Shown one piece after another: positions 56,955 through 64,000 of a stretch of DNA of 64,000 nt; the first letter of the stretch is position 1; each line of letters begins with the position of its first letter. The stretch comes from JAKCDU01 sp035551615 (GTDB taxonomy: Bacteria; Actinomycetota; Acidimicrobiia; Acidimicrobiales; Palsa-688), in assembly GCA_035551615.1 (NCBI GenBank), contig DASZNC010000170.1, positions 47,659 through 111,658 on the forward strand, given 5' to 3'. The notes below the pieces were generated by a model that searched no databases, was not told the DNA's origin, and was given only the letters and a program-made list of their open reading frames with translations. The translations under genes and the position numbers were made by a program.

Positions 56955-59282
56955 ATGGCCGCCGCCGCAGCGGAGTACCCCGAGTCGTTCGGGTACCGGT
57001 TCAAACGAAAGCTGCTCGGGCCCCCGCTGGTGACGGAGGCGCTCGAGGGCGAACGGCTCAGCAAGCCCATAGCCATGGGTGTGCTCACCTGCGACATGAT
57101 CTCCTCGGCCGCCTACGGCACCGAGGAGATGTTGACGGTGCTGGTGCCAGCAGTGGGGGCAGCCGCCTTTGCCCTCGTCCTGCCCGTGACCCTCGCCATC
57201 CTGTTGGTGCTGACGGTCGTCACCCTCTCCTACCGGGAGGTCGTGATGGTCTACACGAAGGCAGGCGGCTCGTATGTGGTGGCCCGGGAGAACTTCGGCG
57301 TCTACGTCGCCCAGTTCGCCGCCGTCGCCCTGATCGTCGACTACACGCTGACCGTGGCCGTGCAGTCGGCGGCGGGCACCGCCGCCCTGGGCTCGGCCTT
57401 CCCGTCCCTCGGCACGAAGTTCTGGCAGACGCTCATCACCACCGGCATCGTCCTGGTCCTCATATGGGGGAACCTGCGCGGCATCCGCGAGGCCGGGCGC
57501 ATCTTCGCCTTCCCGACCTACTTCTTCATAGCCGCCATCCTGCTGGTGGTCGTCGTCGGCCTGATCCGGGTGGCGGCCGGCGATCTGCACCACGTCGCCT
57601 ACCACGCCGATCACATCAAGATCGGGACACCGGGTGGGGGCCTGCTCCAGGGGCTGTCGGTGTTCTACCTGCTCCGGTCGTTCGCCAACGGCGGTTCGTC
57701 CCTGACCGGTCTGGAAGCCATCTCGAATTCGGTCTCGGTCTTCCACCCGCCCGAGGGCAGGAACGCCCGCCGCGTTCTGGCCCTCATGAGCCTGACCCTC
57801 GGAGTGCTGGTGCTGGGCGTGTCGCTACTGGCCCACTACACCAGGGCCATTCCCTACCAGGACGGCACCCCTACTGTCATCTCCCAGGTGGCGAAGGCGG
57901 CTTTCGGCAGCGGTTTCGTCGGCCAGGTCGGCTTCTACGTGGTCCAGCTGGCCACCCTCCTGATCCTGTGGACGGGCGCCAACACCAGTTTCAACGGCTT
58001 CCCGTTCCTGGCCAACTTCGTGGCCGAGGACCGTTTCATGCCCCGTCCGTTCATGAAACGGGGCCACCGTCTGGTGTTCTCCAACGGCATCATCTTCCTC
58101 GGCGTGGTCGCCGTCGGGCTGATCCTCATCACCCGGGCCCAGGTCGATTCCCTCGTCAGCCTGTACGCCATCGGCGTGTTCTGCGGCTTCACCATGGCCG
58201 GACTGGGCATGGCCAAGCACCACGCCACCAACAAGGAGTCCGGCTGGCGCCACAAGCTGGCCATCAACGGCACCGCCGGGGTGGTCTCCTTCGTCGTCGT
58301 CATCATCTTCGCCGTGACCAAGTTCACGCAGGGGGCGTGGGCCGTGGTCGTGCTGATCCCCATCGGAATGTACGGCCTGATCCGCACCCACCGCCTCTAC
58401 ACCGCCGAGGCCCAGGTGCTCAACGAGGGGGCGGCCGAGCAGGCGGTCGCGGCCCGGCCCCTGCCCCGCCACGTCGCCTTCGTGCTGGTCGACAGCCTCG
58501 ACCTGGCCACCGCCCGCGTGATCCAGTACGCCCGCACCCTGTCGGTCGACGACATCCGGGCCGTGCACGTCGTACTCGACTCCCGCCGGGCCCAGCGCAT
58601 CCAGGACCGCTGGGTGCGGCTGGGCCTCAGCCGCCTGCCCCTCCAGTTGATCCACTGCCCGGACCGTCGGGTCGACCGGGCCATCGTCGAACTGGTCACC
58701 GAGGCGGTGGCCGATCAGCGCACCGAGGTGAGCGTGCTCATGCCCCGGCGGGCCTACGGTGCCGGGCTGCGCCGGCTGCTGCACGACGGGTTCGGTGACC
58801 GGATCGCCACCGCCATCAGTCGCATCGAGCACGTCAACGCCACCATCGTCCCGTTCGACGTGCGCGGTGAACTGAACGACCTGCGCCGCCAGGCCACAAC
58901 CGGCCCGACCGGGCCCGACGCCGAGTCGGCCGACATCGAAGAGGCCGAGGAGGAGGTCGACGAAAGGGTGTTCGAGAACGTGTCCGGCACCACGCCCATC
59001 TCCGCCCTCCAGCCCCGCCAGACGGCCAAGGTGGCCGGGCGGGTCAAGTCCGTGACGGTGAGACCGTGGGGCGACACGGCGTCGCTACAGGTGGAGCTGA
59101 CCGACGATCAGGGCGTCCTCACGTGCGTGTTCCTGGGCCGCCGGCAGATCGCCGGGTTGGTGCCCGGCAGTCGCATCGTCGCCGAGGGAACCGTCGCCAC
59201 GGTCAAAGGACACCCCGGGATGATCAACCCCCACTACGAGTTCGCAGCCGATCCTCAGCACGAGACGGCGGGCGCCGAGTAG
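56955..59282 (+). CDS. KimA-like APC permease fused to a cytosolic domain and an OB-fold domain
   Basis: This 775-residue protein has about 12 membrane helices in the first 460 residues, with the APC-type unwound region and YTLTVAVQSAAG typical of the KimA/YdaO potassium importers. A cytosolic domain follows (about 490-640). After an acidic linker (DIEEAEEEVDERVFEN region) comes an OB-fold of the nucleic-acid-binding kind (AKVAGRVKSVTVRP to HPGMINPHYEF, about 690-765). In mycobacteria the permease and OB-fold are separate genes in the ceoB/ceoC (trk) region. Potassium transport is inferred. No c-di-AMP riboswitch was recognised. Confidence 0.88.
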   Translation: MAAAAAEYPESFGYRFKRKLLGPPLVTEALEGERLSKPIAMGVLTCDMISSAAYGTEEMLTVLVPAVGAAAFALVLPVTLAILLVLTVVTLSYREVVMVYTKAGGSYVVARENFGVYVAQFAAVALIVDYTLTVAVQSAAGTAALGSAFPSLGTKFWQTLITTGIVLVLIWGNLRGIREAGRIFAFPTYFFIAAILLVVVVGLIRVAAGDLHHVAYHADHIKIGTPGGGLLQGLSVFYLLRSFANGGSSLTGLEAISNSVSVFHPPEGRNARRVLALMSLTLGVLVLGVSLLAHYTRAIPYQDGTPTVISQVAKAAFGSGFVGQVGFYVVQLATLLILWTGANTSFNGFPFLANFVAEDRFMPRPFMKRGHRLVFSNGIIFLGVVAVGLILITRAQVDSLVSLYAIGVFCGFTMAGLGMAKHHATNKESGWRHKLAINGTAGVVSFVVVIIFAVTKFTQGAWAVVVLIPIGMYGLIRTHRLYTAEAQVLNEGAAEQAVAARPLPRHVAFVLVDSLDLATARVIQYARTLSVDDIRAVHVVLDSRRAQRIQDRWVRLGLSRLPLQLIHCPDRRVDRAIVELVTEAVADQRTEVSVLMPRRAYGAGLRRLLHDGFGDRIATAISRIEHVNATIVPFDVRGELNDLRRQATTGPTGPDAESADIEEAEEEVDERVFENVSGTTPISALQPRQTAKVAGRVKSVTVRPWGDTASLQVELTDDQGVLTCVFLGRRQIAGLVPGSRIVAEGTVATVKGHPGMINPHYEFAADPQHETAGAE

Positions 59283-59329
59283 CCGTCGCCGGACCGCTCC
59301 GTCGCCTCCGTCTGGTAAGAGTGGAAACC

Positions 59330-60190
59330 ATGAGCACCAACGTGGCCCAGGCGTCCGGAACGTTCTCGCTCGGCGGCAGCCGATCCGTCACCCGCCTCGG
59401 TTTCGGCAGCATGCAGCTGACCGGCCGGGGTACGTGGGGCGAACCCAAGGATCCGGATGAGGCGGTGCGGGTCCTCCAGAAGGCGGTGGAGCTGGGGGTC
59501 GACTTCATCGATACGGCCGACTCCTACGGCCCGTTCACGGCCGAGCTGCTGATCAAGAAGGCGCTGCACCCCTACCCGGAGGGTCTGACCGTCGCCACCA
59601 AGGCCGGGCTCACCCGCAGCGGCCCGTTCCAGTGGCACCCGGTGGGGCGACCCGAGTACCTACGGCAGCAGTGCGAGTTGTCCCTCCGCCATCTCGGTGT
59701 GCCTCGGATCGAGCTGTTCCAGCTGCACCGCATCGACGCCAAGGTCCCGTTGGAGGACCAGGTCGGTGAGCTGGCCAAGCTGCGCGACGAAGGCAAGATC
59801 GGCCTGATCGGCCTGTCGGAGATAGAGGTCTCCGACCTGGACGCGGCCTCGAAGATCACCGAGATCGCCTCCGTGCAGAACCTCTACAACCTGAGCAACC
59901 GCCAGGCCGAGAAGCTGCTCGACGTGTGCGAGGAGCGGGGCATCGGGTTCATCCCATGGTTCCCTCTCGACACCGGCAAGCTGGCCAAGCCGGGCAGCCC
60001 GCTCGCCGACATCGCCACCCGCCTGGACGCCACGCCGTCCCAGGTCGCTCTGGCCTGGCTGCTGAAGCGGTCCCCCGTCATGCTCCCCATCCCGGGGACG
60101 TCGAAGGTCGCCCACCTGGAGGAGAACATGGCCGGCGCCCAGCTGCAGCTGTCCGACGACGACTTCCAGGCCCTCAGCGATCTGGCCTGA
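59330..60190 (+). CDS. Aldo/keto reductase
   Basis: This NADPH-dependent reductase of 286 residues has the TIM-barrel AKR fold. The catalytic tetrad is visible as Asp and Tyr in DTADSYGP (about 53-60), Lys in VATKAGL and His in LFQLHRID. The substrate is unknown. It begins at an ATG 47 bp after the permease gene. A longer frame through the permease C-terminus is a shadow. Confidence 0.9.
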   Translation: MSTNVAQASGTFSLGGSRSVTRLGFGSMQLTGRGTWGEPKDPDEAVRVLQKAVELGVDFIDTADSYGPFTAELLIKKALHPYPEGLTVATKAGLTRSGPFQWHPVGRPEYLRQQCELSLRHLGVPRIELFQLHRIDAKVPLEDQVGELAKLRDEGKIGLIGLSEIEVSDLDAASKITEIASVQNLYNLSNRQAEKLLDVCEERGIGFIPWFPLDTGKLAKPGSPLADIATRLDATPSQVALAWLLKRSPVMLPIPGTSKVAHLEENMAGAQLQLSDDDFQALSDLA

Positions 60191-60237
60191 CCGACACGGC
60201 CGGCGCCGACCGGCACGCCGTCCTCGAGGCGCAGGCG

Positions 60238-61008
60238 TCAGGCCGGGGTGACCTCGACCTCTTCCTCGATGAGCCGCTCGGCCTCGTCGCCGACCCCCAG
60301 GTAAGCGGCCCGCACCGCCGGGTTGCGCTGGATCTCGGCCGGCGGCCCGGAGGCCAGGATGGAGCCGAAGTCGAGCACGAAGATGGTCGAGCACACGGCC
60401 ATGACCAGATCGATGTCGTGCTCGACCAGCAGGACGCCGGTCCCGCCCTCGGCCAGACGGAGGAGGAGGCGCCCGAACTCGGCCGACTCCGACTCGTCCA
60501 GGCCCGACGACGGCTCGTCCAGCAGCAGGATGCGCGGGCGGGTGGCCAGGGCTCGGCCCAACTCGACCAGGCGGGCCAGCCCGGTGGGCATGGCGTCGAC
60601 CTGCTCGCCGGCGACGGCACCGAGGCCGACCAGCTCGATGATCTCGTCGGTGAGCGTCTCGACATCGGAACGGTCCCGGGACCACCGCCGGCGGACCTCG
60701 GCGGCGACCCGGATGTTGTCGCGGGCGGTCATCGACCCGAAGGTCTCCAACCGTTGAAAGGTGCGGGCGATACCGAGCCGGGCCCGGCGGTGAGGGGCCT
60801 TGCCGGAGATATCCTGGCCGTCGACCAGCACCCGGCCGGCGGTGGCCGCCTGGTAGCCGCAGATCACGTTGAAGAGAGTGGTCTTGCCGGCGCCGTTGGG
60901 CCCGATCAGTCCGGTGACAGTGCCCGGACCGGCGTCGAGGTTGACCGCCCTCAACGCCTGCAGGCCGCCGAAGCGGACCGAGATGCCGTCGACCTGGAGC
61001 AGGCTCAC
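60238..61008 (-). CDS. ABC transporter ATP-binding protein, LivG-like
   Basis: This 256-residue branched-chain amino acid-type ATPase has Walker A GPNGAGKT and Walker B ILLLDEPSSGLDESE. The C-loop reads MPTGLARLVELGRAL rather than LSGGQ, as in some LivG groups. It starts at GTG overlapping the stop of the upstream membrane protein (GTGA). No permease or binding-protein genes are in view. LivF is encoded two genes upstream. Confidence 0.9.
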   Translation of the reverse strand: MSLLQVDGISVRFGGLQALRAVNLDAGPGTVTGLIGPNGAGKTTLFNVICGYQAATAGRVLVDGQDISGKAPHRRARLGIARTFQRLETFGSMTARDNIRVAAEVRRRWSRDRSDVETLTDEIIELVGLGAVAGEQVDAMPTGLARLVELGRALATRPRILLLDEPSSGLDESESAEFGRLLLRLAEGGTGVLLVEHDIDLVMAVCSTIFVLDFGSILASGPPAEIQRNPAVRAAYLGVGDEAERLIEEEVEVTPA

Positions 61009-61838
61009 GGGGCGCCTCCGGGGTCGAGGGGCCGGCACATCCCGCACGGCTTCAGCCCGTCCTCGACCTGGACCGGGCGCAGATCGGCCTTGCCGGCCAG
61101 CACCCGGCATCCGGGGCGGTGGGCCATCGACCCGGTCGGGGTGGCCAGCAGGATCGGCGCCGTCTGGTCGACGCCAGAACGAGCGGCCGAGGGGCCGGAC
61201 CGACCGGCGGAACTGTCAGACCGACCCGAGGAACTGCCAGACCGACCCGAGGAACTGCCAGACCGACCGGAGGAACTGTCAAGCCGACCGGCGGAACTGT
61301 CAGGCCGACCGACGCCGCCGGACGGCGCCTCGGGCCGCACCGGGCTGACGATCGACGGGGCGGAGGCGGCCAGATTGACCGGGGCGCCGGCTAACGCCGG
61401 ACGGAAACTGCCCGGCGCCTCGGCCACGGCCTGGGCGATGAGAGCCAGGCTGCGGCTGACATCCTCCAGGTTGCGCCGGACCAGGGCCAGATCGTCGCGG
61501 TCCTCGGCGCCCCGTTCCCGGCTCTCCCGCACGAGCACCGCGACCCAGTGGCCGAAGTAGAGGAACGCCCCGACGAAGATCAGGCCGATGCCGATCAGGC
61601 CGCCTGAGATCAGGTAGGGGATCTGGCCGGCCACCAGCACCGTGTGGGACGCACCGACCCATCCGATGACAACGACCACGAAGCCGGCCACGACCAGTGC
61701 CCCACCGAGGCCGAACAGCCAGCGCTCTCCGAAGTTGAACCGGGAGGAAGCCGAGGCCCGCTCGAGCAGGCGGAGGAGCTTCTCCTCCCGCCGGGCGGTC
61801 ACGGACTCGTTGGTGATCGGCTCCGAGATGGCGGTCAT
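61005..61838 (-). CDS. Unrecognised two-helix membrane protein with a C-terminal CxxC motif
   Basis: I do not recognise a family for this 277-residue protein. It has two hydrophobic helices (about 39-61 and 73-97), a long Ser/Gly/Arg-rich region with 21-bp DNA repeats encoding SS(G/A)RSGS units (about 179-214), and a C-terminal part with HRPGCRVLAG and GLKPCGMCRPL. The latter resembles the zinc site of the Ada-like Cys4 domain, which would place it in the cytosol. It is coupled by overlaps to genes on both sides (ATGA, GTGA). Confidence 0.7.
   Translation of the reverse strand: MTAISEPITNESVTARREEKLLRLLERASASSRFNFGERWLFGLGGALVVAGFVVVVIGWVGASHTVLVAGQIPYLISGGLIGIGLIFVGAFLYFGHWVAVLVRESRERGAEDRDDLALVRRNLEDVSRSLALIAQAVAEAPGSFRPALAGAPVNLAASAPSIVSPVRPEAPSGGVGRPDSSAGRLDSSSGRSGSSSGRSGSSSGRSDSSAGRSGPSAARSGVDQTAPILLATPTGSMAHRPGCRVLAGKADLRPVQVEDGLKPCGMCRPLDPGGAP
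61198..61302. repeat. 21-bp in-frame tandem repeat, five copies
   Basis: Five units of GACCGACC(G/C)GAGGAACTG(T/C)CA encode Ser/Gly/Arg-rich heptapeptides in the linker of the membrane protein. Copies differ by a few bases. Confidence 0.9.
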
Positions 61839-63310
61839 CGGCCTTCCTTGGGATTCTTCGCGGTTGGGCGTACTTCGCGTGGGCAGACGGAGGCGGCCCG
61901 GCGGTCGAGCAGGCCGGGCACCCGGGTGGTGAGGCCGGCGCCGAGCAGGGCGGCAGCCAGGGCCAGAGCGATCCACCACGCCCCGACCCCTCCGGGCAGT
62001 CGCACGGCGGCCGGCAGAGCGGCCTGTCGGCCGGTGGTCTCGAGGGCCGTCGAGGGCGCCGCCGGGAGCGAGAGGGTCGTCCCGCCGCCGGTGGTCGAGG
62101 CGCCACCGGAGGTCCCGGCCAGCGACGGCAGAACGCCAGAGCCGGTCGGGATGGGCGTCGATCCGTCCGAGCCGGTCGAGACCGTTGCGGGCGTCGGGCT
62201 GGTGGCGGACGGCGACCCGCCGGTGGTCACGGCGCCCGGTGTCGTCGACGGCGGCAGGTTGAACGCGCTCGCCGAACTGGCCATCGACACCCCCGAACCA
62301 CCGAGGGTCTCGGTCAGGCTGTTGTGGCTGGGATCGCCGGGCGGCACCCAGTAGAACAGGACCGAGGCGGCGTAGTAGTAGGCCGTCCCACCGACGGTGA
62401 TGGTGTGCGGGGCGGTGAAGTACACCTCCATGCCCGACGCCGCCAGCGCGGTGTCGACCGTCTGGACGACCGCCGCCCCGGCCGGCGCCTTCGGGCTGCC
62501 GAGATGCACTCCGGAGCCGTCCAGGTAGGCCGATTGGCCGGCGATGGTCATGGTGCCGAACGTGGTCGCCCCCTGCAGCGCCGGGCTGGCACCGTCGACG
62601 GACGTGGCCGTGGCCGACGAGGTGAAGGAGCCGATGCGGACCAGGTTGTCGATGTCGATCCCCGTACCCGAACAGGTGGCCGAGACGGTGAGGGTGGCCG
62701 AGCCGGGGTTGTAGTCGATGGTGCTCGTCGACGACGAGCTGCCGGCGGACCCGGCCGCCCCCAGGCCGCCGCCGGCCAGTTCGGTCGTGGCCGTGGCGTG
62801 CTGGCCGCCGGCCGCCGACGGCTTGACCGAGGCCGTCATGGTCGTCCCGGACGGTGCGGTGAGCGACTTCTCCGTCTGGCTGGTGCCTGACGACGCCGAC
62901 GCCTGGACCGGGTCATTGAGCGCGCTGGCACTGCTCGGCGCCCCGAGGACCTCGGCCAGGGTGCCGGCGTTGCCGACCGTCGACCCGGGCCAGGCCACGG
63001 CGGCCAGCGCGGTGTCGGCGCCCGGGTCGGCGGTGACCAGCGTATAGCCGTAGTCGCCCTCCCCCTCCGGGTGGAACTGGGATGTCGGTTCGTCCTCGGT
63101 GATCTGCAGCACAGGAGCGGCGGCCGCGGCCGTGTAGGTGACGAAGTCGGTCTGGTCGGGTGCCGCCCCGGCCGGGCCGGCGCCCCACGCCGATCCCCCA
63201 ACGCCGGCGACGACGCACCCGGTCAGGAACCGCGCCACCCGCAGTCGGCGCCCGGGTACGGCCGCCGGCGGGGCGCCAGGAGGCGGGGCGGCTACCCGCT
63301 CGGCGCTCAC
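61835..63310 (-). CDS. Secreted Ser/Thr-rich protein with C-terminal membrane anchor (unknown)
   Basis: I do not recognise a family for this 491-residue protein. It begins with a signal peptide (RFLTGCVVAGVGGSAWG to GPAGAA). The body is rich in Ala, Ser, Thr and Gly, likely beta-rich, with a possible cysteine in SATCSGTGIDID and a segment ending in YYYAASVLFYWVPPGD. A low-complexity Ser/Thr/Pro stretch (about 375-445) leads to a hydrophobic helix (AWWIALALAAALLGAGL) and a basic tail, as in cell-surface anchored proteins. It overlaps LivF (GTGA) and the next gene (ATGA), so it belongs to the transporter unit. Confidence 0.75.
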   Translation of the reverse strand: MSAERVAAPPPGAPPAAVPGRRLRVARFLTGCVVAGVGGSAWGAGPAGAAPDQTDFVTYTAAAAAPVLQITEDEPTSQFHPEGEGDYGYTLVTADPGADTALAAVAWPGSTVGNAGTLAEVLGAPSSASALNDPVQASASSGTSQTEKSLTAPSGTTMTASVKPSAAGGQHATATTELAGGGLGAAGSAGSSSSTSTIDYNPGSATLTVSATCSGTGIDIDNLVRIGSFTSSATATSVDGASPALQGATTFGTMTIAGQSAYLDGSGVHLGSPKAPAGAAVVQTVDTALAASGMEVYFTAPHTITVGGTAYYYAASVLFYWVPPGDPSHNSLTETLGGSGVSMASSASAFNLPPSTTPGAVTTGGSPSATSPTPATVSTGSDGSTPIPTGSGVLPSLAGTSGGASTTGGGTTLSLPAAPSTALETTGRQAALPAAVRLPGGVGAWWIALALAAALLGAGLTTRVPGLLDRRAASVCPREVRPTAKNPKEGR

Positions 63311-64000
63311 GCCATCGCTCCCAGGTAGGCGGCGGTCAACTCGTCGGCCACGTCCTGCGGCTCGCCCATCATGGAGATGCGGCCGTGGCGCATGATCACC
63401 GCGTACTCGGCGACCTTCATGGCGGCGGTGGCGAACTGTTCGACCAGCAGTATGGCGATGCCATCGGCGGCCAGCTCCCCGACCTTCTCGTACAGCTCCT
63501 CGACGATGATGGGCGCCAGGCCCATGGAGATCTCGTCCAGGAGGAGGAGGGCCGGCTCGCTGGTGAACGCCCGGCACATGGCCAGCATCTGGCGCTCCCC
63601 ACCGGACAGGGTGCCGGCCAGCTGGTGGCGCCGCTCCGACAGGCGGGGGAAGTTCAGGTAGGCGATCTCCTCCACCTGCTCCAGGCTGCGGCCGCCCGAA
63701 TGGCTGAAGACCTTGAGGTTCTCCCGGACGGTCAGGTTGGCGAAGGCGCCCCGGCCCTCCGGGATGCTGCACACCCCGGCCCGGGCGAAGCGTTCGGGTG
63801 GCACTCCGTTGACGTGCAATCCGGCGACGTGCACGCAACCGGCCGTCGGCTTCACGAACCCGGCCGCCACGTTCAACAGGGTGGTCTTGCCGGCCCCGTT
63901 CGGACCCATCAGCGCGACGACCGAGCCCCGCGGGATGGTCAGGTCGACGCCGTGCAGGACCTCGACCTTCCCGTAGCCGGCCCGCAGGTCGAACAGCTCG
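63307..64000 (-). CDS. ABC transporter ATP-binding protein, LivF-like (start beyond window)
   Basis: This is the second ATPase of a Liv-type ABC transporter. The frame is open to the window edge (ELFDLRAGYGKVEVLHGV at the visible start), so the first residues are missing. Walker A is GPNGAGKT, the signature is GTLSGGERQML, and Walker B is LLLLDEISMGLAP, typical of LivF. Its stop overlaps the start of the secreted protein gene. With the LivG-like gene downstream it frames two unknown genes. Confidence 0.92.
   Translation of the reverse strand, partial: ELFDLRAGYGKVEVLHGVDLTIPRGSVVALMGPNGAGKTTLLNVAAGFVKPTAGCVHVAGLHVNGVPPERFARAGVCSIPEGRGAFANLTVRENLKVFSHSGGRSLEQVEEIAYLNFPRLSERRHQLAGTLSGGERQMLAMCRAFTSEPALLLLDEISMGLAPIIVEELYEKVGELAADGIAILLVEQFATAAMKVAEYAVIMRHGRISMMGEPQDVADELTAAYLGAMA

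Overview
The window is a GC-rich, gene-dense piece of an actinobacterial chromosome. Several things point to the class Acidimicrobiia or a close relative. GTG and TTG starts are common, and many neighbouring genes overlap by 4 bp (ATGA, GTGA, TTGA). Actinobacterial families such as WhiB, DUF3107, the MSMEG_4193 phosphomutase / DUF3090 / SCO1664 trio, PdtaS-type kinases and WS/DGAT acyltransferases occur beside a complete System I (ccm) cytochrome c maturation operon. This assignment is inferred from gene content only. I saw no rRNA, tRNA, prophage, insertion sequence or CRISPR array.

Layout. 1-5.4 kb: the end of an MFS exporter, then a lipid or steroid-type catabolic set on the minus strand (P450, SCP2 protein, CaiB/BaiF CoA-transferase, AhpD-like protein) with strong operator-like palindromes. 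5.4-9.8 kb: HMG-CoA-lyase-like enzyme, Fpg/Nei glycosylase and UdgB uracil-DNA glycosylase on the minus strand, then the phosphomutase / DUF3090 / SCO1664 trio. 9.8-14.3 kb: etfBA, an anti-sigma-like ATPase with a SigB/SigF-type sigma factor, a diacylglycerol-kinase-like protein and whiB. 14.3-19.4 kb: PdtaS-like kinase, two Get3/ArsA-like ATPases, DUF3107 and a dGTPase-like HD protein. 19.7-24.2 kb: a membrane cytochrome b with a molybdopterin oxidoreductase, then an Fe-S set (Mrp, SufR-like regulator, cysteine desulfurase).

24.2-31 kb: a non-coding stretch holding a degenerate 62-bp, three-hairpin array, then ccmABCDEFGH, linked by short overlaps throughout. 31-40 kb: DUF5317 protein, glycosyltransferase, TetR with thioesterase, peroxiredoxin, VOC protein, rpiA, a WYL regulator divergent from a TIGR03086 protein, and an MFS exporter with its TetR. 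40-47.7 kb: acyl-CoA dehydrogenase, MFS with thioesterase, and divergent cysS and valS only 20 bp apart. 47.7-51.3 kb: MaoC-type hydratase, DUF151 nuclease, ComF-like protein, LuxR-type regulator and ppa. 51.3-56.9 kb: WS/DGAT and ACP, fabI-fabG-fabZ, a LOG-family gene with an apparent frameshift, and fabF. 57-64 kb: a KimA-like permease fused to an OB-fold, an aldo/keto reductase, and a four-gene unit of two Liv-type ABC ATPases enclosing two unrecognised exported or membrane proteins.

Themes. Lipid metabolism recurs (FAS-II enzymes, WS/DGAT, CoA enzymes, ETF). Short tandem repeats are unusually frequent, both between genes and in frame inside genes (valS, an MFS, WS/DGAT, a membrane protein). 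The best candidates for new biology are the hairpin array at 24.35-24.52 kb, the KimA-OB fusion, and the Liv-ATPase unit with its embedded exported proteins.
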